From assembly GCF_004331485.1 (NCBI RefSeq), contig NZ_SJKD01000004.1, forward strand, positions 248,001 through 312,000: a DNA stretch of 64,000 bases, in the 5' to 3' direction. Position 1 is the first letter of the stretch; each line of letters starts with the position of its first letter. The position numbers and the translations under genes were made by a program. Below are positions 40,618 to 48,317 of this stretch, in pieces. This DNA comes from Kribbella capetownensis. Lineage in GTDB: Bacteria > Actinomycetota > Actinomycetes > Propionibacteriales > Kribbellaceae. Under the pieces are notes generated by a model that was not told the DNA's origin, ran no database searches, and saw nothing but the letters and a program-made list of their open reading frames with translations.

Positions 40618-41646
40618 GTGACAGGATTTCGGTCGGCGGTTGAGGTCAGTCGTGGGTTTTATGCCGAGGTGATCAGGCCGGTGGTGGAGGTTCCGCACGC
40701 GGCCGGGCTGCTGGGGTGGGGGTCCGACGTACTGGGGTATGACACCGAGCGGTCGATGGACCATGGCTGGGGTCCGCGGTTGCACGTGTTCGTCGACGAC
40801 GTCGAGCCGGTGCGGGCGGCGATCGAGCGCAACCTGCCGGAGGAGTACGACGGTCACGCGGTGCGGTTCGGGTGGGACGCCCATGAGCCGACTCACCACA
40901 TCACGGTCACGACGCTGTCCGGCTGGCTGGTCGATCACCTCGGATTCGATGCCGGCAAGGGCGTCGGCCTCGAGGATTGGATGGTCACGCCACAGCAGCA
41001 GTTGCTCGGGGTGGTTGCAGGTGCGGTGTACGCCGACGACGGTCGGCTCGAGCCGGTCCGAGCCGCACTGCAGTGGTATCCGGACGAGCTGTGGCGCTGG
41101 TTGCTCACGTGTCAGTGGTCGCGGATCGCGCAGGAGGAGCCGTTCGTCCAGCGGACGCACCAGGTCGGCGACGAGTTGGGCTCCCGCGTCGTCGCCACTC
41201 GGCTGGTTCGGGACCTGATGCGGCTTGGGTTGCTCCAGGCGCGCGCCTACGCGCCGTACACGAAATGGCTCGGTACGGCGTTCGCCCGGCTCGGGCACGC
41301 CGACGGTCTGGACCGAGTGCTCGCGGAGGTGCTCGCGGCCGGCGACCACGCCGATCGGGAGCGCGCCCTGACCACGGCGTACGGGCTGGTCGCGCGACGC
41401 CACAACGCGCTGGGCATCACGCCCGAGGTCGATCCCTCGCCACGCCAGTTCCACGACCGCCCGGCGCTGGTGCTCGGCGCCGAGCGCTTCGTCGACGCCT
41501 GCCAGGCCACGGTCACCGACCCGCGGGTGCGAGCGCTCGGGATGTTCGGCGCCATCGACCAGTTCGCCGACAACACCGACCTCCTCAGCAACCCATCGGC
41601 GTACCGCAAACTGATCGGCGCCTTTCGCCCTCCAGCGGGAGCCTGA
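40618..41646 (+). CDS. DUF4037 (nucleotidyltransferase-like) protein
   Basis: 342 residues. The N-terminal GWGSDVLGYDTERSMDHGWGPRLHVFV is the DUF4037/nucleotidyltransferase-like core, with Asp residues at the metal position. The middle has VHDLG-like DWMVTPQQQLL and LRRWLLTCQWSRIAQEEPF-type helices (ELWRWLLTCQW), then a helical C-terminal domain with PRQFHDRPALVLGAERF. The GTG start is 6 nt after GATGAT. The function is unknown; related families transfer nucleotides to small molecules or proteins. Confidence 0.82.
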   Translation: MTGFRSAVEVSRGFYAEVIRPVVEVPHAAGLLGWGSDVLGYDTERSMDHGWGPRLHVFVDDVEPVRAAIERNLPEEYDGHAVRFGWDAHEPTHHITVTTLSGWLVDHLGFDAGKGVGLEDWMVTPQQQLLGVVAGAVYADDGRLEPVRAALQWYPDELWRWLLTCQWSRIAQEEPFVQRTHQVGDELGSRVVATRLVRDLMRLGLLQARAYAPYTKWLGTAFARLGHADGLDRVLAEVLAAGDHADRERALTTAYGLVARRHNALGITPEVDPSPRQFHDRPALVLGAERFVDACQATVTDPRVRALGMFGAIDQFADNTDLLSNPSAYRKLIGAFRPPAGA

Positions 41647-41728
41647 GCCCAGCGTCCTCGAGCGTCCCGGCGCGCCAGCGCCCTCGAGCGCGACCCCCCC
41701 CGGCGCTGTCCCGACAGCCACTGCCATT

Positions 41729-41809
41729 TGATGGGCTGGCCCACCAGATGGCGGGTTGGCCACTATGAATCACGGTGGCCAACCCACCGCCTGGTGGGCC
41801 AACCCATCA
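41729..41809. repeat. Long 35-bp inverted repeat upstream of the PucR gene
   Basis: Arms at 41729-41763 and 41775-41809 match at 31 of 35 positions around an 11-nt loop; several mismatches would pair as G-U in RNA. Each arm contains GGCCCACCAG and GGGTTGGCCAC. It begins 82 bp after the DUF4037 stop and ends 43 bp before the PucR start. It may be a terminator, an operator or a small repeat element. The 82 bp before it hold a run of eight C and CTCGAGCG repeats. Confidence 0.75.
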
Positions 41810-41852
41810 AGGTGGGGGCACTGCGACGTGGGCCTACTAGGATCGGTGGGCA

Positions 41853-43478
41853 ATGAGTGGTCAGGCGAGGTCGAAGCTTTCGCGCGTGCTCGAGGATCTC
41901 GGGCGGACGTTGCTGGATGTGGTCGCGTCGCCGGGGACGCTCGACGCGGAACTGACCGGCGTACTGATCTACGACCCGGACGACGAGTTGGTGGTCAGTC
42001 CGGGGGAGTTGGTGCTCGGGGTCGGCGTCCGGGATGCGCAGACGACGATCGAGTTGCTGCGGCGGCTCGGTGAGTGCGGTGCGATCGGACTCGTCGTGAA
42101 GCATCCGGTCGAGACCTCCGAGGCGGTCGTCAGGGCAGTCCGCGAGAGCTCGGTCGCACTGCTCGGGCTGACCCGGGCGGCGTCGTGGTCGCACGTCGCG
42201 GCGCTGCTCCGGACGATGTCACTGGCCTCGGCCGACATGGTCGGCGGCACCGACGACTTCGCGGGTGCTCCGGCCGGCGATCTCTTCGCCCTCGCGAACG
42301 CGGTCGGCGCTCTGCTCGACGCGCCGGTCACGATCGAGGACCGGGCGTCGCGCGTACTGGCGTTCTCCGGGCATCAGGAGGAGTCCGACCCCGGCCGGGT
42401 CGAGACGATCCTCGGCCGCCAGGTGCCCGACCGGTACACCCGGATGCTGCACGAGCGCGGCGCGTTCCGGGAGCTCTTCCACGGCGACGAGCCGGTGTAC
42501 GTCGAGGCGCTGACCGAGGAGATGCTTCCCCGCGTCGCCATCGCCGTACGCGCCGGCAACGAAGTACTGGGCTCGATGTGGGCCGTCGCCCGGGAGCCAC
42601 TGACCGCCGATCGCGCCGCGGCCTTCGCAGACTCGGCGCGGATTGTTGCCCTGCACATGCTTCGCGCCCGGGCCGGCGCGGATGTCGAGCGACGGCTCAG
42701 CGCGGATCTGGTGGCCACTGTGCTGGAGGGTGGCGCGGGTGCATCTGAGGCTGCCCAGCGACTCGGGCTGGCCGACGGCCGGTTGTGTGTGATGGCTGCG
42801 CAGGTCCTCGAGGGCGATGCGGCCGACAACGAGGCCGCCTCCCAGCGGCTGCGCGATGCGCTGGCTCTTCACTTCGCCGCCGTACACCCAAGGTCGGCGG
42901 CCGCTCTGGTCGGCGGTGTCACGTACGTCGTCCTGCCCGCCGGCCACGGTTCGGCACGAACAGTGCTGAACGGCGATCGCGACATCATCCGGCTGGCCGA
43001 GGACTTCCTGGCCCGGATCGGTGCCCGCGCCGACGCCGTGATCGGAGTCGGCCGGACGACCGAATCGCTCGCCGAAGTCGCACTGTCCCGCCGGGAGGCG
43101 GACCGGGCATTGCGGGTGCTACTGGCCGACCGCCGCGGCCGCCGGATCGCCCGCTTCGACGACGTCCAGGCTGACTCACTCCTGCTCCGGCTCGCCGACC
43201 TCGTCATCGAGGACGGCGAGCTGCACCTGGGACCGTTGGCCACGCTGATCGAGTACGACGAGCGGCACGAGATCGGCTTCGTCGACACCCTGGTCGCCTA
43301 TCTCGATGCCTTCGGCAACGTCGCGGACGCGGCCGCCGCGGTTCACCTGCACCCGAACTCGTTCCGCTACCGCCTGCGCCGCCTGTGCGAGATCAGTGGC
43401 CTCGACCTGGACGACCCCGACGTACGCCTGGCGACCATGCTGCAACTGCGGCTCCGCCGGCTCGCCGGGGACGCCTGA
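41853..43478 (+). CDS. PucR family transcriptional regulator (amino acid/purine catabolism type)
   Basis: 541 residues. The N-terminal PucR sensor has TGVLIYDPDDELVVSPGELVLGVG and GAIGLVVKHPV; a GGDEF-like CdaR domain lies in the centre (LVATVLEGGAGA, VIGVGRTTESLAEVALSRREADRAL). The C-terminal HTH is LVAYLDAFGNVADAA, VHLHPNSFRYRLRRLCEI. It is convergent, with its stop directly against the racemase stop. It is the natural candidate regulator of the minus-strand D-amino acid operon and the DppBCDF genes. Confidence 0.92.
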   Translation: MSGQARSKLSRVLEDLGRTLLDVVASPGTLDAELTGVLIYDPDDELVVSPGELVLGVGVRDAQTTIELLRRLGECGAIGLVVKHPVETSEAVVRAVRESSVALLGLTRAASWSHVAALLRTMSLASADMVGGTDDFAGAPAGDLFALANAVGALLDAPVTIEDRASRVLAFSGHQEESDPGRVETILGRQVPDRYTRMLHERGAFRELFHGDEPVYVEALTEEMLPRVAIAVRAGNEVLGSMWAVAREPLTADRAAAFADSARIVALHMLRARAGADVERRLSADLVATVLEGGAGASEAAQRLGLADGRLCVMAAQVLEGDAADNEAASQRLRDALALHFAAVHPRSAAALVGGVTYVVLPAGHGSARTVLNGDRDIIRLAEDFLARIGARADAVIGVGRTTESLAEVALSRREADRALRVLLADRRGRRIARFDDVQADSLLLRLADLVIEDGELHLGPLATLIEYDERHEIGFVDTLVAYLDAFGNVADAAAAVHLHPNSFRYRLRRLCEISGLDLDDPDVRLATMLQLRLRRLAGDA

Positions 43479-44588
43479 TCAGGAGAAGGCGACCCACTCC
43501 ACCCCGGTCGTGATCTCGTCGAGCCAGTCGCGATCGATGTCGACGCCGAGCCCGGGACCGGTCGGCACGGTGACATGCCCGCCTTCGAGCACGAACGGCG
43601 TGGTCACGTCGCGCGCGTAGTACCGATTGGACGCGCTGGTGTCACCGGGCAACGTGAAGCCCGGCAGGGCCGCTAGTGCCACGTTCGCCGCGCGGCCGAT
43701 GCCCGTCTCCAGCATGCCGCCGCACCAGACCGGGACGCCGTTCGCGGCGCACACGTCGTGTACGCGACGAGCCTCGAGATACCCGCCCACGCGCCCGGGT
43801 TTGACGTTGACCACTGAGGTCGCTCCCATCGCGATCGCATCGGCCGCGGACCGGGCCGAGGTGATCGACTCGTCCAGGCAGATCGGCGTCGACATCATCC
43901 GGGCCAGCTCCGCGTGCCCGCGCAGGTCGTCCTCCGGCAGTGGCTGTTCGATCAGCGCGAGGTTGAACGCGTCGAGCTGCGCCAGGTGCCGGGCATCTCC
44001 AACCTCGTACGCCGTGTTGGCGTCGACCTGCAGGATCAGGTCGTCACCGAACCGCTCCCGCACCGCACGCACCGGCTCCAGATCCCAACCCGGCTTGATC
44101 TTCAGCTTGATCCGTACGTAGCCCTCGGACAGATAACCGCCGACAGCCTCGAGCAGTACGTCGACCGATGGCATGATCCCGACCGAGACCCCGGCCGGCA
44201 CCGACGGCTTGACCGCACCGAGGTAGTCGCCGAACGACACCCCCGCCGCCTTCAGTTGCGCGTCGAGCACGGCCGCCTCCAGCGCTGCCTTCGCCATCGG
44301 ATGACCGTGGTACGGCGCCAGCACCTCGGCAATGAGCGGAGCCGTGATCGGCCCAGCGGCGGCGACCGCGGGCAGCAGGAATCGACGCAGTACGTCGGCA
44401 GCACCGTCGACGTACTCGGGGGAGTAGACCGGCTCCGACATCGCCACGCATTCGCCCCAGCCCTCACTGTCCGCGGTCACCACGCGGAGCAGCAGGATGT
44501 CGCGATGGGTCTGCGCACCGAAGGACGTCTCGAACGGAGCGACCAGCGGCAGCCCGATCCGCCGCAGTTCGACACCTGTGATCTTCAT
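43479..44588 (-). CDS. N-acylamino acid (N-succinylamino acid) racemase / OSBS-like enolase-superfamily enzyme
   Basis: 369 residues of the MenC-type-2/NSAR group. The catalytic KxK lies in VRIKLKIKPG (Lys161-165), metal ligands are Asp189 (LQVDANTAY), Glu214 (LIEQPLPEDD) and Asp239 (CLDESI), and the second lysine is Lys263 (VNVKPGRVGG). It starts at ATG 44588 in a 4-bp overlap (ATGA) with the GNAT gene, so it is translationally coupled. No men genes are nearby. With GNAT and M20 partners it most likely racemises N-succinyl-D-amino acids. Confidence 0.9.
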   Translation of the reverse strand: MKITGVELRRIGLPLVAPFETSFGAQTHRDILLLRVVTADSEGWGECVAMSEPVYSPEYVDGAADVLRRFLLPAVAAAGPITAPLIAEVLAPYHGHPMAKAALEAAVLDAQLKAAGVSFGDYLGAVKPSVPAGVSVGIMPSVDVLLEAVGGYLSEGYVRIKLKIKPGWDLEPVRAVRERFGDDLILQVDANTAYEVGDARHLAQLDAFNLALIEQPLPEDDLRGHAELARMMSTPICLDESITSARSAADAIAMGATSVVNVKPGRVGGYLEARRVHDVCAANGVPVWCGGMLETGIGRAANVALAALPGFTLPGDTSASNRYYARDVTTPFVLEGGHVTVPTGPGLGVDIDRDWLDEITTGVEWVAFS

Positions 44589-45454
44589 CGGTTGTTCCTC
44601 TCCCTCGTGAACACGTACCAGCCGTCCTTCGTCACTCCGGCCACCCGGGCCCCGCTCGCCAGTACGTCCTCGAACGCAGCCCGGACTTCCATTCGCCAGA
44701 CCTGCGCGAGCGCTGGGTCGTCCAGCCGCATTCCCTCGATGTCGGCGGGTACGGCGCACCGGATCGTCGGACTGTCCGGCATCGCCAGCCGGCGCGGTCG
44801 CCCGTCGCCATCGGTCTCGAGGATCGTCGCGCCTTCTGCCGCGGGTGTCTCGATGTGATGGCCCGCAGCGGCGGCGATCACCTCCGGCGCCCGCAACGGC
44901 CAGCGCACCAGCAGCCGGTCGCTGCCCTGACCCGCGTTGACGCCGTCGGCCATCTCGCCGTAGAAGTCGACCAGGTATGACACCACGTGCGCGCCGAGCT
45001 TGGTCAGGTTGAAGTACGCGTTGCGGCGTACGAGCGGGTCGAACGTCCACGCGATCGACTCGATCCCGCGTTCCAGCGACCAGGCCCGCTGATGCAGCTT
45101 CAACGCCCAGCCGACCTGGCGGCCCCGGACCTCGGACACGACGCCGGTGATGTGCGAGTGCAGCTCGGCCGAGGAGCCGGGACGGTTGGCCAGGAACGCC
45201 GCCGTGACACCGACCAACTCGCCGTCCAGGAACGCGCCGGCGACGTACGCACCGGCGTGCGACAGGGCGCGCATCAGGTCGCCCGAGACTGGTGGGCTGG
45301 CCGGTCCGGTGCGCCAGACGCGTCCTAGGAGGCGCTCGGCGTCGCGATGCTCGGTCGGCTCGTGGAGCTCGCGGATGGTCAGATCGCGAGCGTGCGCGAC
45401 CGCATCGGCCACCTTCCGGGCCTTGCGCACCTCGGCTTCGAGCACGGCCGTCAT
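44585..45454 (-). CDS. GNAT-family N-acyltransferase (candidate D-amino acid N-succinyltransferase)
   Basis: 289 residues. A GNAT core occurs at 70-190: YVAGAFLDGELVGVTAAFL, HITGVVSEVRGRQVGWALKLHQRAW (acetyl-CoA pocket with the R-G-R-Q-V-G turn) and IAWTFDPLVRRNAYFNLTKLGA. The C-terminal part is extra. It matches the group found beside NSAR genes, where a member succinylates D-amino acids in Geobacillus kaustophilus. Both ends overlap neighbours by 4 bp (ATGA). The acyl donor is inferred. Confidence 0.87.
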   Translation of the reverse strand: MTAVLEAEVRKARKVADAVAHARDLTIRELHEPTEHRDAERLLGRVWRTGPASPPVSGDLMRALSHAGAYVAGAFLDGELVGVTAAFLANRPGSSAELHSHITGVVSEVRGRQVGWALKLHQRAWSLERGIESIAWTFDPLVRRNAYFNLTKLGAHVVSYLVDFYGEMADGVNAGQGSDRLLVRWPLRAPEVIAAAAGHHIETPAAEGATILETDGDGRPRRLAMPDSPTIRCAVPADIEGMRLDDPALAQVWRMEVRAAFEDVLASGARVAGVTKDGWYVFTRERNNR

Positions 45455-46542
45455 CCGCGCGCTCCGGCGGCGATACGGTCGATCAGTCCCGTCAGCAACC
45501 GGGTGCGTTCGCCGAGCGCGGCGACGTCGGCCCACTCGTGGATCGTGTGCGCACCGTTGCCCACAGCACCTAGTCCGTCGAGCGTCGGGATCCCGAGTCC
45601 GGCGGTGAAGTTGCCGTCCGACCCACCACCCACGTGGGCGCCACCCAACGACGGCAGTCCGAGTTCGGCAGCCACCTCCTGAGCCATGGCGAAGAGATCG
45701 GCCGACAGACTCGCTTCCAGTGGCGGGCGATTGATCCCGCCCAGCACCTCGATCGACACGCCGTCGACCGGGCTCGGCAGCGCCCGGATCGCCTTGTCCA
45801 CCCGTTCCTGCTCGTCCTTGCTCGCGGCCCGTACATCGATCGCGAGCGACGCGGTGTCCGGAACGGTGTTGATCGTCACGCCCGACCGGGCCACCGTCGG
45901 AGTGACAGTGGTCCCGACCGAGGTGTCCGCGAGATCGCTGACCGCGAGGATCGTCTGTGCGAGCGCAAGGCTGGTGTTGGCGCCCTTCTCCGGCTCCAGC
46001 CCGGCATGCGCCGCCCGGCCGGTGAACCGCAAGTCGTACGTGGACACACCCTTGCGAGCCGTCTTGAGCTTGCCGTCGACGCTTGCTTCGAGCACCAGTA
46101 CGGCCCGACTCTCCGCAGCCGCCGCCTCGATCACAGTCCGGCTGGCCGGAGATCCGAGCTCCTCGTCGGCGGTGACCAGTAGGCCAACGTCATCACGAGA
46201 CGCGCAGGCGGCCATGGCATGCAGGGCCTGGACCAGCCCCAGCTTCATGTCGAACACACCAGGCCCATACACGCGCCCGTCGATCACTCGGTACGACGTC
46301 TGCTCGAGCGTGCCGATCGGGTGGACCGTGTCCAGGTGCCCGAGCAGCAGGACGGCCGGGTCGGCCGGTCCGAACCGGAGGACCGGCCGGCCGCCGGCCT
46401 CCGTCCGGACCGGTGCCTGACCGAGGCGCGTCGTACCGATGCCGGTCAGGACATCCGCGCAGCGGTGCAGCGCGTCGAGGTCTGACGAGGGCGACTCGCA
46501 GCAGATCAGCCGCTCGAGATCTGCCAGCATCAGGTCGTGCAT
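45451..46542 (-). CDS. M20 family metallopeptidase / N-acyl-L-amino acid deacylase
   Basis: 363 residues of the carboxypeptidase-G2/ArgE family. Di-zinc motifs: LLLGHLDTVHP (His69, Asp71), GPGVFDMKLG (Asp98), VTADEELGS (Glu127/128) and HVGGGSDGNF. The dimerisation domain has the GRAAHAGLEPEKGAN signature. It has no signal peptide, so it is cytosolic. It is coupled to GNAT and the racemase; by analogy it would remove the succinyl group from the L-isomer. Hydrolysis of imported dipeptides is an alternative. Confidence 0.9.
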   Translation of the reverse strand: MHDLMLADLERLICCESPSSDLDALHRCADVLTGIGTTRLGQAPVRTEAGGRPVLRFGPADPAVLLLGHLDTVHPIGTLEQTSYRVIDGRVYGPGVFDMKLGLVQALHAMAACASRDDVGLLVTADEELGSPASRTVIEAAAAESRAVLVLEASVDGKLKTARKGVSTYDLRFTGRAAHAGLEPEKGANTSLALAQTILAVSDLADTSVGTTVTPTVARSGVTINTVPDTASLAIDVRAASKDEQERVDKAIRALPSPVDGVSIEVLGGINRPPLEASLSADLFAMAQEVAAELGLPSLGGAHVGGGSDGNFTAGLGIPTLDGLGAVGNGAHTIHEWADVAALGERTRLLTGLIDRIAAGARG

Positions 46543-46567
46543 CGGGGTCGTCCTTCCGCGGTGGTCG

Positions 46568-48295
46568 TCATGAGCCGTCCAGCAGTCCCCACTGCTCGGT
46601 GTTGTAGGTCGGGAACGCGAGGCTGTTCTCCCGGATGTTGCCGACCTTCGCGCTGTAGGCCAGGAACGACCGGTTCTGGTAGAGCGGCAGGACCGCGTAG
46701 TCCGAGGACACGATCTTGTCGGCCTCCTGCAGATCCTTCGTCGCGGCGTCGGCGCTGGTCGCGGACAGGGCGGCGTTCAGCAGTTTGTCGACCTTCGGGT
46801 TGCCGTAGTTGTTCAGGTTGAACCGGCAGAAGGTGACCCCTGCGGGACAGCTCAGGTAGTAGGGGATGTTGCTGGTGGCGGAGAACGGCGACTGTGTCAC
46901 GGTGCCCACGGTCAGGTCCCAGTTGCCGGCCTGTACGCCGTCGATCGTGTTCGGCACCGGAGTGGATTTGACCTGGATGCCCAGGGGCGCGACCGCAGCC
47001 TGCACGAGTTGCGCTTCGCTGGCGCGGAGCTTGTCACCGGCCTGCACGATGAACCGCAGCGTCGGTACCGGCGTACCGTCCGGCGCGACGACCTTCGAGC
47101 CCACGCCGGTGTAGCCGGCATCGGTCAGAGTCTTCTTGGCCTTCTCCACGTCACCGATGCCGTACTCGTTCGCCGTGTCCACGTCCGAGTAGCCCGGGTA
47201 GCCCTCGATGAAGAGGTGACTGCGCAACGGTTTGGCGGTGGGGTCGAACTGCCCGATCGTCTTGTCGATCACCCCCTGCACGTTGACGGCCTGGATGATT
47301 GCCTTGCGCAACGCGATGTTCTTGAGCGCCGGTGCGTTCAGATTGAGCCAGACCTGATGGACCGACGCGCCGGGCGTGACCTGGTACTTCACCCCGGGTA
47401 GGTCGTCGACCTGCTGGACGATGTCGACCTGTGGGTTCGGGTAGATCACATCGACTTCGCCGTTCGCCAGTGAGGTCGGCTGCTGGGAGACGTCGGTGAT
47501 CAGGCGGAACACCAGCTTGTCGAGGTTCGGCGCCTTGCCGTACCACTTGTCGTTGCGGACCATCACCACCGAACCGTCCGAGGTGTACTCCTGGATCTTG
47601 AACGGCCCGGCCGAGAACTTCGGCACGTTCTTCGCGAAGCCCTCGTTGAAGCTCTTCTCCAGCCCGGCCGGTGTCGTCACCGACCCGTACGTCGCGGCCA
47701 CGTGCGCCGGCAGGATCGGGGAGAACAGTGCCTTCCAGTCGACGTACGACTGATCGAACACGACCGTCACCGTCTTGCCGCCGTTCGATCCGGTGACCGA
47801 CTTGATCCGGTCGTACCCGGCCGTGTTGGAGGCCTGGCACTTCGGGCACTGGCGCGGATCGAGCACCCGCCACGTGTAGGCGAAGTCGTCGGCGGAGATC
47901 GGCGTACCGTCGGACCAGACCGCCTTGGGGTTGATCGTGTACCGGATCGTCTGCGGTGAGTCGGCAACCTTCTCGACCTTCGTGGCGACCGGCTCGTTCG
48001 GGGCCAGCGAGCCGTCCGGCTGGATCAGGAACACACCGGGCAGTAGGACGCTCGAAACGTCCAGCACCGAGTACGTCGCGCCGCCGGAGTTCAGCACGTT
48101 CCAGTTCGAGATCGGGTAGGTGATCGTGTAGGTCACGGTGCCGCCGGATCGCACGGTGGCGGTGTTGGCGGTGTTGAGCGGATCGGACACCCGCCCGTCG
48201 CCGGAGGACGTCGTACCGCCACCGCCGCTGCACGCGGCCAGCAGCAGTACGACGGCACCAGCAGCGGCCGCGACTGCGGTTCGAAAAGCCATCAT
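46568..48295 (-). CDS. Peptide ABC transporter substrate-binding lipoprotein (SBP family 5)
   Basis: 575 residues. The signal peptide ends in the lipobox LAAC followed by SGGGG. The family-5 body is clear: KVEKVADSPQTIRYTINPKAVWSDGTPISADDF (a typical block), AGPFKIQEYTSDGSVVMVRND, YPNPQVDIVQQV and LRKAIIQAVN. Two adjacent ATGs (48295, 48292) are possible. It is in the deacylase operon, 22 bp after the double beta-lactamase-fold gene, and is the only SBP beside the divergent DppBCDF permease, so they should form one importer. Confidence 0.92.
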   Translation of the reverse strand: MMAFRTAVAAAAGAVVLLLAACSGGGGTTSSGDGRVSDPLNTANTATVRSGGTVTYTITYPISNWNVLNSGGATYSVLDVSSVLLPGVFLIQPDGSLAPNEPVATKVEKVADSPQTIRYTINPKAVWSDGTPISADDFAYTWRVLDPRQCPKCQASNTAGYDRIKSVTGSNGGKTVTVVFDQSYVDWKALFSPILPAHVAATYGSVTTPAGLEKSFNEGFAKNVPKFSAGPFKIQEYTSDGSVVMVRNDKWYGKAPNLDKLVFRLITDVSQQPTSLANGEVDVIYPNPQVDIVQQVDDLPGVKYQVTPGASVHQVWLNLNAPALKNIALRKAIIQAVNVQGVIDKTIGQFDPTAKPLRSHLFIEGYPGYSDVDTANEYGIGDVEKAKKTLTDAGYTGVGSKVVAPDGTPVPTLRFIVQAGDKLRASEAQLVQAAVAPLGIQVKSTPVPNTIDGVQAGNWDLTVGTVTQSPFSATSNIPYYLSCPAGVTFCRFNLNNYGNPKVDKLLNAALSATSADAATKDLQEADKIVSSDYAVLPLYQNRSFLAYSAKVGNIRENSLAFPTYNTEQWGLLDGS

Positions 48296-48317
48296 CGGCT
48301 CCAGGGGATGAGAAGGA

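Noticed and set aside
39451..41763. Very long N-terminal extension of the SRPBCC gene
   Set aside because: It covers the DHFR-like and DUF4037 genes; a GGAGG-preceded GTG at 39882 gives the normal family length.
43479..44588. MenC for menaquinone synthesis
   Set aside because: No men genes nearby, and the GNAT and M20 partners point to N-acylamino acid racemisation instead.
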